From Phytophthora sp. 'mugwort' (lineage: Eukaryota; Oomycota; Peronosporomycetes; Peronosporales; Peronosporaceae), in contig JAUCEF010000011.1 in assembly GCA_033558025.1 (NCBI GenBank), positions 62,001 to 126,000 of the forward strand: 64,000 bases of DNA. Reading direction: 5' to 3'. The notes below the pieces were generated by a model. That model ran no database searches. It was given only the letters and a program-made list of their open reading frames with translations, and was not told the origin of the DNA. Both the position numbers and the translations under genes were made by a program. Position 1 is the stretch's first letter; each line of letters starts with the position of its first letter. Shown here piece by piece: positions 1 through 15,000 of this stretch.

Positions 1-3000
1 GCGCTTCAGTAGCTCTCGCCATGAATTCGTTTAAACTCGCGGGTGGAGCGGAACTGTCGAGTCTCCTCGCGTTCTCGATGAATGCTGTACTTGTCAGAGC
101 GTCACTGGAATGTTTCCTCGCTGCTGCCATAAATTTCTGCTCCACAGCACCAAATAAGCCGCCAGTATTGAGTAAACGTTCCTGAGCTGCGAACTGACGG
201 TCAGCATCTCGTTGCTTGGCTCGTACTCGAAGCCATACTCTTAGTAGAATGGCTGTTGCAGTCGTGAGTCCAATGCTGAGCCAGCCAAAGTAAATGATAT
301 TCAGCGACCGAGTGCTGCTTTGTCCAGTGTAATAGTGGAGACGGTGAATGGCGCCCAGCGACGCCCAGCACGACGCCGCGTAGATGCTGCACTTGATGTA
401 CTTGATGTACCAAAGGGAGCAGCTGTGCATCACTAGAGCGACGACCAAGAGCACGGCATTTCCGATAGTACCGAGAATTGCGAGTACTATGGGGTCACAA
501 GGAAAGAAAGCTTGTGCAGTAGATGCTGCAGCCTTGACCAACTGGACGACGAGGATTAATACGGGAGCATACTTGATATCCAACGTCTCGCGTTGGAACA
601 GCACTTGGCTCATCCCATGCGCTAACAAACCGATCGGCACGAAGAAAGTGACGCCCCAAAACCCGAGAAGCGCGTACCATCGGTGTGCTGTCGTCCAGCA
701 TTTGATGTTTTGATGAGCAATTAAAAACGGAGCCGAACGGGGGTCCTTCTGACACTTGTCGTAGCTTGAGCCGTGCTCTTCAGAGCAGTCAGCACACGCG
801 AGATAGGAGAAAAAGACAGAGATCGTGCTCATATAGAGGAATCCGTGCACGAGCGCAGGTAGATCCTTAGTTAATACTCGATGCAGAAGGGCACTTGTTT
901 CCTGAAATTTGTTGGCACATTTCAGTAATATGAACCATGATAATAAAAAGAGTAGAACTCCAAGTGCCTCCAATTCGGAGGCTGACAAGACTCCAAACTT
1001 TGTAATACCTTGGTTTCCGAGCCACTGGACGATAGCTGGTAAGTCATCGGATGAATCCCATTCAACAGCTGAATCAAACGCCAGCGAGTTGAGCTGAACA
1101 AGTTCGACACCAATAGCAGTCAAGGCTAGAACATTCTGGTAGTAACGGGACACTGGTCGAAGGCGCAGTCGAGTCTGTTCTAACAGTACGAAGCGATCTA
1201 GTCACACAAGAAGAATGAGTAGTAGTAAATAACACACCAAGAATCTAGAATCAAACTGGTACGAACGTACTTTGAGCAATCAACACAATAGACACAACAG
1301 ATAGTAGAAAGATCCCAATACCGTAACTGTACACGATCTGTGTCATGATGGTATTGCGCTTTGAAGCTGAGACTGTATCCTCCGTCCCATCGTCAATAAA
1401 AACTAAAGCCGGTAACCAAAGCGCGATCGCGACGCTAAGGAAGGCTCCAATAAGAGCGTACTGTCGCTCTTGCCACAGTAGCAGTCCCAATCTACCACTT
1501 GTCGGCATCCAAACTCGTACAAGTTCTCCAAGTCCTTTCTTGGCGTGATACAAATGATAATAGTCGTCTCGCACGTGGGGATCGTCAAATGCACGAGCCA
1601 TAATCGGATCCTCCAGATCCAAACGAAGCTCTTCATGGCGCCAAAAGGCAAGCAGCAAAACCAATCGCGCTCCGATTACGACGACCCCGTGACGAATTCG
1701 GTTAAGAACATCGTTTTGCAGGTTATTGTAGCGATATGGAGCTGAGCGACTTGATTCCGTCTTGAAACTGGATAACCTTGCGATACTTGTAGTGTGTCGC
1801 CTCCGCTTATGAGCCTCCAGCTTTCGACGGAGGAGAATCATTGCAGCATCGTCGGAGAAAGGGTCAGGACTGGAAATTCCATCACAAACCTTCAGTGTGG
1901 ACTGCGAAATCCCAACTTTTGGCGAAGCTGTCGTAGTCCATGGTCCAGTTGCTGCTGCTACAGACTGTGCAGACTCTTGATGCGCGGTCTGGTCAGCATG
2001 AACTCGCTGTTCCTTATTCAGAAATACACTAAAGATTCTGGTATAAGAAGAAGTTCTTGTTGACTCTGGCACTAACTTTGTATGGTTCTTAGTCAGCGTG
2101 TTGTTTCCTGACCTGTTCACGGCAACTGGGCGCTGCGGTGAAGCTTGACGGTACCCTTCTAACATGATGCGACGTCTTGTGAGATTGCTGAGCACAAACC
2201 GCTGGGTCTGTTGGTATAAATGAAAGAGTCGGACGCGCTGAATGGGCCGCACCATCAATCGCCATAAACTCATTTCCACTTTGTCATGCACTACAAAAGG
2301 TAAATGCTCGAACGGCATTTGAGTTTCCAGTGCCAAGTGTCCCAGTTGAACCAAGACGTCGGAGAGTTTCTTAGTGGTTGCAACTTGTTGAAAGCGGTCG
2401 GCCAACTCCAGCACGGAGATTCGTTCCAGAGCTTCTTCTTCGAGACCAAAAATTGACTTTAGTATTCCAATGGCGGCATTTTTCGTCTTCGAAGCCTGTA
2501 AAAGCTGCTTCGTTCGCTTTGCCGCGACGGACTCGCACCCAAAATGATCTAAAAGCATCTCGAGCGACGTGAACGGGAAATGTGACGACAAGTTGTTGGA
2601 ATTTCTGCCAGAAACACCAACTCCACCGTGTTCACTAGCACTTTGAGAGGAGTGATCCACGTTTACCGAGTCTGTTACTGACGGTGCGCTCAGAAGATCG
2701 GACGGACTATCGAATTTATTAACTACAGAGGTTTCGTGACGGGTTCTAAGCACTGTCAGGGGTCGTCGTAATGTGTGAAAGAACTTCTCAAATTTCTCCT
2801 TAATTTTTTTCAAAAGACTGACGGACTCTCGTGAGCTCGCCATTGCATTCTCTATGGAGGTCGCCCCCATCATTCGTCGCCACATATACTGCATCGCTGT
2901 TAACATTCGTGAGAGGTTTTCCATACCATCGTAGGAGTCCAAAAGAACTGCTAACGATGTGGAAATGTGTATGTCTAACTTGCGAAGACGTTCACGAAGG

Positions 3001-6000
3001 GCCTTTGTTTGATCCACAATCCCTGATCCGTTGGCGGCAACGACTCTCAACTCGTTTCGATTGGTGGCACGTTTTAGTAGTCGATGTAGATTATCGAGGA
3101 ATAACATTAACGCTTGTTGGCGCGAATGTGTTCCCATACGCTCCATTTTGCACAGAAACGCTGGTAAATCCAAGAAAAGGGAACGGAACTGGTGTGCAAG
3201 CTCCATATAGTATGTTGCGTCGAGCTCGTTTAGACCAGAGCAGAGTAACCCAGCTAATTGTTCGAGTAGAAGAAGCCAGTCGAGAAAAACCGTGTACTGG
3301 GTGTTGTCAACTGTGGCGAATGCACTTTCTCGTCTCTGATAACGTTCAGTATTTTGGTTATTGCGCTTCTTAGCCACTTTCTGCTTGTGCGCTTTCTTCG
3401 CAGTGTCAATGTAAAAATCCAGCGCAATACTTGTCATGGCGTGGAAAGCCACAAGTACTCGAGCATTCCGAGTAGCGACTCGAATAGCGGTAGTCATGGC
3501 CTTTTTGCGGCTTACAGTCAGGACGGACAGCAGCTCGGCATGTTCGTTAGAGTACGACACCAATTCACGAAGTTCCGAGTCAAAGGTCGCGTCTTCAGCT
3601 GCCAAGTGTTTGCTAGAGGATATACTGAGCTGATCCTCACTGTGATTTAAAATATGTCGTCGAACGGAAGGACTACGACGGATTTGCTCGCTTTCCCCGA
3701 TGTGACTGGGATGCCAATACACACTTTCGGGTCGTAACAAATGTTCTTGGTCGAAGCGTTCGAAGACACCGCTGCACTGGGGTGCAATGATACCGGTTCG
3801 AACACCTGCTCTGATACTGGAATAGTACGTCAGTCGAAGAACGTTTAAGTCACTCTGGAAATCATATCGCGTAAGCCTGATGCAGTTTCTCATACCAAGA
3901 AGACAGTGTTCCTCAAAACTCTTTGCGAAAGTTTTGTCCGATTTGTGATATCGAGATTCCAGTAATTCTAGTAGAGTTTGTTCAAATGTTCTTCGAGAGG
4001 GAAGTTTCTCGACAAGAGATGCGAGAACGGTTGCTGCCAGACGGTCATAGCTGTCGTAGCAAGGTTGGCCTTCAATTTCACTACCAACATTGGTTTTAGA
4101 GCTTGAAGACCGCCCAAGAAACAGCAACAGAGTTTCGACAATTGTTAGACCTTGTTCAGGAACGTTAGAAGCGGAAAATAGTACTGCATAGCGTTCTTCT
4201 TGTTGTGATTCGGCGTCGATTGCTACCGATTGGGGAAGCCCGTCACAGAAAAAGCCGCAGCTAAGTATCAGATTCTCGGCGGCTTCAGTCGGAAAGCTCT
4301 CGATCCATTCGTGGCGGCCGAAGACCTCGAAAGATACTCGCGAGAATAGCTCAAGTCCACGTGTACACTTCATGGCGTCGTGACTGGCAACCGGGCAACG
4401 TACCAATCGTTGAGTGACTAATGAAGCAACATTAAGTAAATCAACTGACAACTGCTGGAATTCTGCAGTCCCCTTGGCGATACCAGCGTCAAATACAGAC
4501 CGAAGTAATGACTGCGCAGTCGGAGTGAGAAATGTCTGGCAGTGTATCACATTTCGACGAATCGCACTCGCCACAAGCGATAGGAAAGTCGACTCCAAAC
4601 ATTCTTCAGGATGGAATTGGCCGCATAAGTACAGAAGCAAGTCGGAATTCTCGATGAACAAAGTGTTCAAACCATTTGCAGTTAGATCGTGAATTTCCAC
4701 AGACCCAATGAGCTCGACCAACTTTTCTAAGAAGTTATATTGCGCAGAATCAGTGTAGCTAGTACCGATTATTTCCTGCTTTGATTGCTCAGTGAATTTG
4801 TTGACGCATGATAACTGACGAGCTCCTTGAATGAGACGTAAGACCGGAAAAATATTCGATTTGAAATTGCTGCCCGTTAGTTTGCTAGAGAACCACGAGC
4901 TTAAGTTCTCAAAGCATGTCACATCCATTTTCCCATCAGGAGCAAATTCCACCGATGTAGCAAGAACAATCAGGATCTGCGAAGGCAGGTCAACAACCGG
5001 ATCACAGAAAATTTTGTAACTTTTGCAAAATTCGGCAACAATTCCTGATAGTGCTTGGAAGAACTCGAGACTCAGCGTATCTGTTTCCTGTCTCAGTAGT
5101 TGCGTCAAAACACCCCTCGATGACGACGACAAGGCACTATCCGTTCGCACCGGTTCGTTACAATATCGGATTAGTACGGAACCACTTCGATGAGTTGAGG
5201 ACCGAAATTCCCGAGACAATTCAAATTCGATCTCTGTTGGCTCTTCACTTCCAGTAGTGCTGCACATATTCATTGTACAACGGACCAAATCTGCGGCTGG
5301 TTCGGCCAGGAACTCGTAGTGGCTGGGCTCCTTTTCGCTTTGGAGTGTGGTTTGATACTCGAATTGACGAAGACACCGTCCGATTTGATCGACGATCTCA
5401 AATTTCAGTTGAACCGAGAGCAAACTGCTCGAAGAACTGAGCCGTGGTGAATGTTTGCCATCTTTTCCGATATGGACAACTTGTATTCGTATTCTGTTGA
5501 CATTTTGCAGCAATGGTGGGTTCTTTTTGAGCGGTTCACAGGGTAATTTCTCTGGTTCCACTCCGACAAAAAGAAATTGAGCAAGTTGCTGCTGAACGTT
5601 TGGCGAAAAGCCGAAGACACTGCGAGTTGACGATAGGGAAACAGTACTTGACGAAGTAGCGAGTCGTTTAATGATAGCCGCAGCTAGCAACTGCAGTTTC
5701 TTAATTTCTAGCCATACTCCCAAGCGGAAAAGCAGCGATGTATTGCGGATCAGTAAAGTTTTAACCGCGTCTTTAAGTGCGAGGGATTCCATCAACTGCG
5801 CGGCTGCATTCTGTTCGACGTTTGAAGTTGAACGCTCGACAATCATCATTAAGATCTGCATTTGCTGGGGATTTGTGAACACTTTTACTGACGAAGTGTG
5901 TAGTACATCGAGAGAGCACAGCAACTGTACTAGCTCAAGCGCCCTGCTACGAATTCGACCGCTTGAGACCAAGCAAATGTCCTCATTAGAATTCCAATCC

Positions 6001-9000
6001 GATTCATAAATTTTGCGAGGGTGACGTTGGCAGAGTGCTAGAAGCGACTGCAGGAAGAGGGAGTGTTCGCTTTCCTCTGACTCGCCACTATTTTGTTTCT
6101 TGTAAACGACCGAGTGGAAATTTGAAACAATATAAAGCAGTAGCTCCAGAATACTAGCCACAAATCTTTCGTGCAGATCATACAGGTCTGTATCTGTTGA
6201 GTCTAAACTAGACACCAATTCTTTCCTCGCATCAGGGTGAACGTCACTGAGTAACGTCAAATTAACCGAATAAAAGCGCAGCCAGCGCACTAAGAGCACA
6301 AAAAAGGCCGGGAACGGAGTGGGGGGCAATACACAAACCACCTCCTGTGCGTCAATATCAGAGAAAAAGGCCAGACGTTGGTAGCCCCCTTGGTCGCACA
6401 TATATCGCGTTACACCAGCCTCATCATCTTCTGGCTCATAGCAATCGGATCCGCAACGAATTAAGCTGCTTAGTGTAACAGCTGCAGTGCTTGCAACTTT
6501 CCAGTTTGATGTAGCTATACACGTCAAAAGGTTTCGTAATAAATCCAGCTCAGTTCCTAGTGAAAATTGAGTCAATTGGTGGTCTGCGACACAAAGTTGG
6601 ACAAGCTGTAAGGCTAGAACTGTTGCGTCCGTATGAAGTTCTGTCGAAAAATGATACGGGAGAAACTCTGCCGGACTGTTTGTGGTGAGCATTATAGGGC
6701 GGAGATTACTGCTTTGTAATGCCGATGGACAGGTGACATCAGTCAGACATTGTTCGAGAACTTGTACAAGGACATCTATCATGGACCAACAAGCTGCCGC
6801 ACCTCGTGCTCGGATGAGAATAGCGACGTACTGTCCCGACCCGCAGATTTTGAGAACGAGTGTCAGGACGATGATAAGATCCGCAACACTATCTTCACAC
6901 TGAAGAAGCATCTCTGACACCGCTCGAAGTCGTTCTCGACCCTTAACGAGAGCAGCATCTGACTGCTCCACGGGATAGATAGAGCATGACTTCCAAACGC
7001 CAGACAAAGTTTGTTGGTACATGCTAAGAGCATACAGAACTTCAGTGGCATTCCACTTCGCCTCACTCATGTCAAAGATCAAGGCGACGGTATCCATGCA
7101 GAGATCCGCGAGTACGTCCATCGTTGCGGGTGTTTTCTGGAAAAACTGCACATGATCGGAGGAATTGGTGGCATGAAATACTGAAGAAAGAAGACGAAGA
7201 AATTTCGTTTTGCCAGAGTGTTGCAGAAGTTCGTCGCTCTGTGGATGGCCTTCAGCGACGACAAACTGCTCTATGAATTCCTTTTCCATAATGGCTAAAG
7301 CGCTGTCGCGATTGTAGCAAAGTTCGTTCAGAAGAGAATACCACAAGTTTCGTAGCTCCCCCTGCTCAACCGTCGTCTTGTTCGTCGACGTAGATACTTC
7401 CCACCAAAGTACTTCAACCAAATCGAGTTTCAAGGTGTTGGATAGGAAACATCGGTACTCGCGGCTAGTTGGTCCGCGCAGAAGCAGTAGCATTAGTTCC
7501 GAGAGTTTGAAGTGGACGGCATCTCCAGGATAAGTGGCAAACATCCTGGTCAAAAGGCGCCAATATGGTTGGAATTCTGACACAGAAAGAAGTGAATTGC
7601 TAGGATCAGTGAATTCCAAAAAATACAACGCAAGGGAACTCAGAAGGAGGACGTTGTGTTCGCCTCCAATATTGCAATTGCGACATACGCTTGCATTCAT
7701 CCACAACGAAATGTATACTACGGCATACTGTTTCACCGGTATATTAACCTCAATACAAGGGGAAAGTTTCGTGAGGCTCGAGAGAACCAGTAACTCGACT
7801 GATACTGGCGATTTCCTAGAAACATCGTGAAAATGTTGACTTCCTGAAATACTTAATGTGTCGTTATTGAGGTCGCGCATCCTTTTCCAAGTATCTGTAA
7901 GTCTCTTAAACGTATCCTGGGAACGGACAAGAATATCGCGTGGAATATCGCGACAGTCACAAACGTCCCAAATGCTTATCCATGCCTTAGTTGCAATCAT
8001 CAAATGGCTTTCATCGACTTTAGTTTCCTCGGTGCTCCAGCTCATTTCCTCAAGGATGCAAAGCAAGAGGTCATTCCAAAATCCTCCGCCATTTTCTAGG
8101 ACCCAAATATTTAGCATGCGAATCAAACTTGGCAAAAGACCCAGTAAATAGACTCGGCAGTCGGGATTTTGCGTTAGAATACCGGTCAGTTGGTCCAAGA
8201 GCTGTTCTGACAGCAGCGAGGTATTTGCAGTCCCACTTGTGAGGAGAATATTTAGCAATTTTGATTGGTGCTTGCTCTTGGGATATTCACAAACCCTTCC
8301 AAGGGTTTTGACGATATCAGGATCATTGCTAATGCATGCACACAATGAGTCCGAGAAACTTAACTCTGTCAGTGCCTTCATCGATAGTTTTGCAATAGAC
8401 GTAGCACATTCTGACTCAATGTCAATTTTCAAAGGCGTTTCACCTTGTACCAAGTTAGCCAAGGCCAACACGACTTGCTTCCCCCTTTCGTCCCACTCAC
8501 GCGTTATCATCACAAGTAGCTCCTCTCTGATATAAAATTGACAGCATGAAATAATCTCCAAAGCATACTTTGTTGTCTCCACCTCTACCAGTGGATGCAG
8601 CAATACTGTAGAAGTCATCTCCCAGATCTCTTTACCAATAGATCGATCAGCACCAAGCTTCGAGTTGCCTATCATCCGAACGACAAAAAACATCATTCGA
8701 AGAGCATCACATCTCATTAATGTGCCTTCTCTTGATACAGCCTCTCGAAGGGTCCAACATAACTCACTGAAGCCATGATGTACAGCATGCATCGCATTTT
8801 CTAGCGAATACTCGATCGTTGAATTGTATAATTGCAAACAGAGTTTTGAGATATTTGGAGATTCAGAGTATTTGGATGCGTTCACGATCGATAGTAGCAA
8901 CTCCATCAAGTCTCCTTGGCCCTGCTCCCGCAGTGTAGCAACCTCGGCGCCCCCACCAACGTTCTGGTTTATGTAAGTCATCATGGATTCCAGAATTGTA

Positions 9001-12000
9001 CACCGAAATTCTAACTTCCACGGCTTGATAAGAAGATTCATGCAGCATTTCAAGAGCTGTCCACGTCGAGCTACCAGACGATACGAGCGGAGCACACTCG
9101 ATCGAGTTACATTAGAATTACTGTCCGCTTCGTCTGCAGCTCGTAGCAAGCACTGAATTAGCTGAAGCGAGTCTTCTTGTGCTCTAATCCACAGTTCATT
9201 TTCAGTTTTAACGCTTAAAACAGCAATAGCATCCTGAAACAGTGTCCAGCACATGAGTGGATGAATGAAGTCTGAATGGAATAATACTGCGCGAGTATCA
9301 GGCACTCTAGAAAGGTAGAGCACAAATCGTTGACTTTGGTGAGTGAGAGCAAATGTTAGCAAATCTTCATCCAGAGTTCCAGCATCATTATTCTTCCACT
9401 TTCGCGATGATAAAAAATCAATCGTGATATTGGAGGCTGCAATCTCAAGTGTCCTCCTTGACAACGGCTTCTTAAACATTGTTAATGCTGCGTGTACAAT
9501 ATTCGCTACTCCATTTGTGTCTGAAGTTAGAGGGACGCAGCCAAATTCCAGTTCTGCCAGCAGACCCATTGAATAGCATTTCGATCGTGCCGAAGACGAT
9601 GACGATTTCAAGAGTTCTGTGGCCAGAGGCACGAGCTCAACCCATTCATTGTCACAATTATCCACAAAGTTGCAAACCTTACCAGCGACACTTTGCACTT
9701 TCACTAGCAGCCACAAGAAACGAATCGCGTAACATATAAAACTGTTTTCCTGCGCTTGAGCTACGGCACACGCTTTTAAAAGTGCTGGGACCTTAACGTA
9801 GGTTAAAAATGATTTTACTGCATTCAAGTGCTGTCGGTCAGATTGCCAGCGCTGTAAACTAGTTGCTTCATCCCATTGCTCAGAAATGAAGCATATAAAT
9901 TTCACCCATAGTATCGCCCGTCCGAAGTCAATGGAATGTGTTTCATCATGCAGAACGGTAAATATGTGCCCTACTATCATTGGGAACTGTGAGTGAAGAC
10001 TGAGCACTTCGACCATTGAGTGATGCTCAGTTAGTTCGATTGCCACTGATAGGATTAGTGCCTGCATCTTGTTCGCAACTGCGACAACTCGGTTTCTTTT
10101 CGAAGCACGACCAGGGTTTAGTGCGTTTATGGCCAGGCTTTCATCTGGTTTAAAACTTATCCAGTGGAACACCCAAGCGAAAAATGAGCTGCTAGTTTCA
10201 CTGTCATTCAAATACTGCGTCCACAACACGTCGCGAAACCTTCGTGAAGCCAGCAGTGTGTCCAAAAGAGCCGTGTAACTTTCCAGAAGTCGTAGCAACT
10301 GATGGTTGTCGTTAGCTACTGAATAACACTTTGAAATGTGTTCATACCCAGCTACAAGCGTCGAAATAGTTACTTCATTGAACACTTCGATATAGCTGTT
10401 TTCTTGGCCAGCCACAATACGAAGCAGCACCTTCACTGCCGATTCCACAGCTGCCACCACATCGGAGCGTAGTGCTGGAGATCGTGAAGTGAGGAGTTGA
10501 ATAACTCGCAGAGCTATCGCCACGAGATAATTTGTATCAAAGCACTCACTTTGACCAGACACAGAAGTGATAGCATTAATGCAAGAAAATGTCGCTTCAA
10601 TCTCTAAGGGTCCAAGGTCCATGTGGCATTCCAAATGGCTCTCAAGTTCGGCCAGCATTTTTACAACGGTATCGATGAACTCCCCCTTCTCATTCGCGGT
10701 GTTGGTAAATGTTACTGCTAAGTTGCAATTAGATGGTATATTAATGCACAGACACCCAATGCAACGAAGGATAGTGTGAACCTGCATCAATATTAAAGAA
10801 AAAAAGTTGTGAATAAATGGATCTTCATGAAACTAACAATATCGTCATGTTGCTGGCACATTTCTTACCGATTTCGCTTCTGGGAGAGCATGTAGCTGCT
10901 GTAGAAGCACTAACAGAATACCAAAGCGATCTTGTATTGCATAACGAAACGTTACTTCCAGTTGTTCATTATTTCCACTCGAGCATATGATGCAAAGGAA
11001 CTGACAATAAACTTCGAGATCAGAGATACTTGTATTGCCTGTGGCGAAGTAATCATTAACCGCCGCTGCTACAGACTTAAGTGCCTCATCAAACGTATCT
11101 GCTGAATGTACCACGTGGTCCCAAACTTGTTCACAAAGCGATTCATCAGCGCTGAGGATATTAAACAACTGGAGTATGCCAATAATATCCCCACTGTGGG
11201 ATCGAGTGAGAAGTTGGGCGATAGCCAGGTGCAAGTCCAGACCATATCCGCATCGAAAAAGAAAATCCACGCGATGAAGAATGGCACAGCTCAGATGGCA
11301 TGCAGTCACCTCAGGTACCCGACTTTGCTCTGATTGCAGTAACGCTAAACAAGAGCGCAAGTATGTTGTAGTCCAATTACTCTCTAGATTCGTCCAAAAC
11401 GCAGGTAGAGAGCTCGCGACTTGGGACTGGATGAGGAAAAACTTTTCCAGAATCTCAGGACGATTTTGCCACAATCGGATTTTAAATCGATTCATAAAGC
11501 CAGCAAATGAGTGCCATAGGCTAGCGTCGCGATCCTTTGCTTGCCCATCCACGTGATCATTTCCGAGTGTCATTATCTTAGCACAAAAGCGATTCGAATA
11601 GGCTTCTGTCGCTGTCATTGCAGCGATCACAGTCAATGCGTTAAGTACGACATCAGCAGGCACAGCAGCCAACGCAACATCTACAATGACGCCAACGGCC
11701 CAGTTGTCATTGAGTAAGCTTTCAACAAAAACGTCGGTACTGATAAGTTGAACAATCAGCGTTGAGGACGAGCTTATTAGGCGACGTTTCTCCGACTTTG
11801 TCACCGATAAGGTGTGCTGACCCATCAAATACGAGATTGCCTGGACATCACCAACCTCGTAAGCGCGACACAGACGATCTTTGACCAAGCTCAAAGCTGG
11901 TTTGGGCAATTCCGACTCCAACGCTTCCAACGAGATGATTGTTCCAAGTAGTTGACACTTGTGTACGACGGTGAAGGTGCCTAAGTCATGTGGTGAAGAT

Positions 12001-15000
12001 GCTAAATGTAACCAAGGAGGAAAACCAAGTAACCCTCCTCTTGATACGGTGCCTCGAAACTCTTCGTGTGATCCGTGTAGGTGCATTTCAAACTCGACAC
12101 TTTCGTTATATAGCAGAAGTAACGGCAGATTCTGTCGTTGTGCAACTTCATCGATCACAAATTCAACAGGATTCCCCAAGCGAAATGCCAAGTTGGCTAG
12201 AAGATCTCTCTCGATACCCTCAAAAAGCGTTGATTCGTGCAGTAATTGCAGCAGATCGGAGAGCTGCCGAGTTTGCATTTCCTCGGAGATAACCCGCTCC
12301 GAAACGCGCTTTGTATACGCCACACGGCGAATGATTTCAGCCCGATCTTCAACCAGAAGCCTGCCCAGCCGCGTAACGAGCCCATTACGAGCTCGCATCG
12401 AACCGCGATATATTGTCGAATCATCAGTGTAAGTCTTGAGTAAAATGGCCAGCCTCATCGCTATACGTCTTCGCGTTGATGCCGAAGTGTGGCTCATATA
12501 CGCTTCTTTGTCAATCGAGTACATGGAAAAGTTTGTTTTTTCGTGGTAAATCCCAAAAGAACCTTCAAACTGTTTTTGAATTCGCTTCATAGAGGATGCG
12601 AAGGAAGCCATCGTACAGCTCTGCTCAGTAATCATCCATTCTGGAATTGAACTGAAGCGGCAGTCGTTCATCAAAATCAGCCAGCAGTGTTGCTTAGGTT
12701 GACTGCACAGTCGGAAGCCTAGTGCTAGTTTTACCAACTCTGTAGTACATAAGTCTGTGAAAAATGGAACGAATGAAATGTGTGCAAGTAAAGCCACGCA
12801 ATCTTGCGACAAAGGTGGCGAGAGCTCATACTTAATCAGCATCTCCCCCGCATAGGAAACCACGTCCGCACCCACTGTTCCAAGGGGATGAACTACATTT
12901 TCCATTCGAGAGAGCATAGCAAAAAGCCGCGGCTGCTGAGCCAGCGTTTGTAGAAGTCTGATTGCACTTGTCTGAACCTCGTGAGCTGGGGCATATATGA
13001 GGTCAACAACGCACCGTAAGTAGCGAGGATCCGAGGCAAAAAGGCGGTGATACTTTGCGGGATCAAGTTCAACAAGCTGAGTCGCCAAGCAAAGCAAATT
13101 GGACAAGAACGAACGGACCAGAGAATTCTGCATCTGAAGAGCCGACACTTTCGAAGCCAATAGCAGCATATCCAATAACTGGGTCTCACCTTGACAGACA
13201 GCATACCATTTTGCGGCCAGAGGGATACGAGACGAAAGCAACTGAAGAAGTTTGATCCCAAAGACCATCACCAGTTCAGGTTCAGGCGAAGGATCTAAAA
13301 CCTTCATCTTGGTATTTCCACCTAGCGAATATCTCACTGGGAGCAACTTCAAATGGACTGAACTCCAGAACTTCTTGAAGGCGTCACTGGGTTTGCTGCG
13401 GAGGTCGTCGATGCAGTCTAGTCCAAAACATTTTATCATTTTCTCTAGATTTTCAGGGCTATGCTGTTGGCACATATCGCTAAGTAGCAAGTACTCTCGG
13501 CCCATTGTGGCATCAGCATCTGGGCCGTTCCGAATGACTACGTCCATGATGTTTTTCATATCTATCACACTTAGTATGTTGGCGTCCCATTTCCCAATCG
13601 TAATCACGAAGTCAAGAAAACACTTTCGTCTATCGAAAGCGACCAAGGAGTACCTTGTACTAACACTCTCTCGTTTCCAGCTCAAAAAAACATGGGGGAT
13701 TCGGGCTGAAACAATGTCTCGTATCTCGGATAGAATCGTTCGATTCCGTTCATTGCCCTCATCAAGTTCCGCAGAAGCCAACTCCCAAAGTTTTCGTAGG
13801 AAGAGCCACGTATGTGCTGATCCCCTAAAGCTTTGATCATTAGGCTCCCGTGTTGATCGGTCAGCCGCATTAAACACGTATTGAAGACTCCGTGGTCTCA
13901 ATGTTTTCGCGTATTCCGTATTGTACATTTGGATTACATCCACGTCGTCACAGCTGAGATTGTTGTTACTTGACACCTCTTCACACGCCCCACTAGAGGG
14001 AAGATGAAGAGAAATCAACACGCGCAGAAGTTCATTAACGGAAGGTTCTGCTAGGAGCTTGTACGTATAGGTAAGTTCATCACTCAGCACTTGTGCGGAA
14101 TCTTCATGAAAGGCACCAAAACTCGAGTGCCGCACCTTTTGAAGCATAGGTCGAATCCAGTGATGCAAATATGCGGTTAGACGCTTAGATGATGGGTGGT
14201 TCAAACTCGCTATAGACTTGCTAGGGCTTAACGCTCGATGATTGTGCCATAGCACCGAACGAAGGCGCTTTTCATTGCGCGAATTCACTCGAAAATAAAG
14301 TAGACTCGCCAATACATCACCTGCAAGAATCCCCACCTCAAGCGAAGTAACGTCCTCAGACACTAGAAGATGAACTAGCAGTGTCAAAAGGTCATCGTCT
14401 ACACTTCTCCCTTGCAGTCCTGGTGTCAATAGCGTTCGATTTCTTGCAAGGACTATTTTGTTTGCTAGTGTAACCATGTCGCGTTCTTGATTCGATATTT
14501 GCAGCTCCTCGTTGTCCACCAAAGCGTGCGTTATCATCGCCAGTTTCTCCTGGAAAAACGTATCTCGTACAATTGACGGGAACTCGGCGAGCCTTGCCAG
14601 CGTAAATGACGATGCCCGTCGAATTGATTCATTTGAAGTGAAGCGCTGGTCTCTGAAACACATGTAAGAGCGTGTGGTTAGCAGCCATACTTGTAAGCCC
14701 TTTCGCTTTGTTCAACGTACGTAGGTGTAAGATACGAGAACATCATAGATATGAACGCCCTCTCAATGATTAGTCGCTGGGCCACCTCTGTTTTAACAAC
14801 ATCAGGCATGGCGTGAAGGGAACGTAATGTGTAAGAATGAGCATAATAAACAAATAATAAACTAATGTACCACCTTTAGTAGCACTCAAATGGCCCAGCA
14901 GTTGAATGGTATCGCCAGCAAATGTCTCACGATCACTTTGCCCGATCTCGGGCACTGATGATTCAGGGAGAACTGCATTTCGGAGTAAGGCTGGCACCCA

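Noticed and set aside
1..1197. Three small separate minus-strand genes near the left edge
   Set aside because: One continuous frame from 1197 to 1 reads as a multi-pass membrane segment and splices in phase to the upstream exon at 1271, so it belongs to the giant gene.
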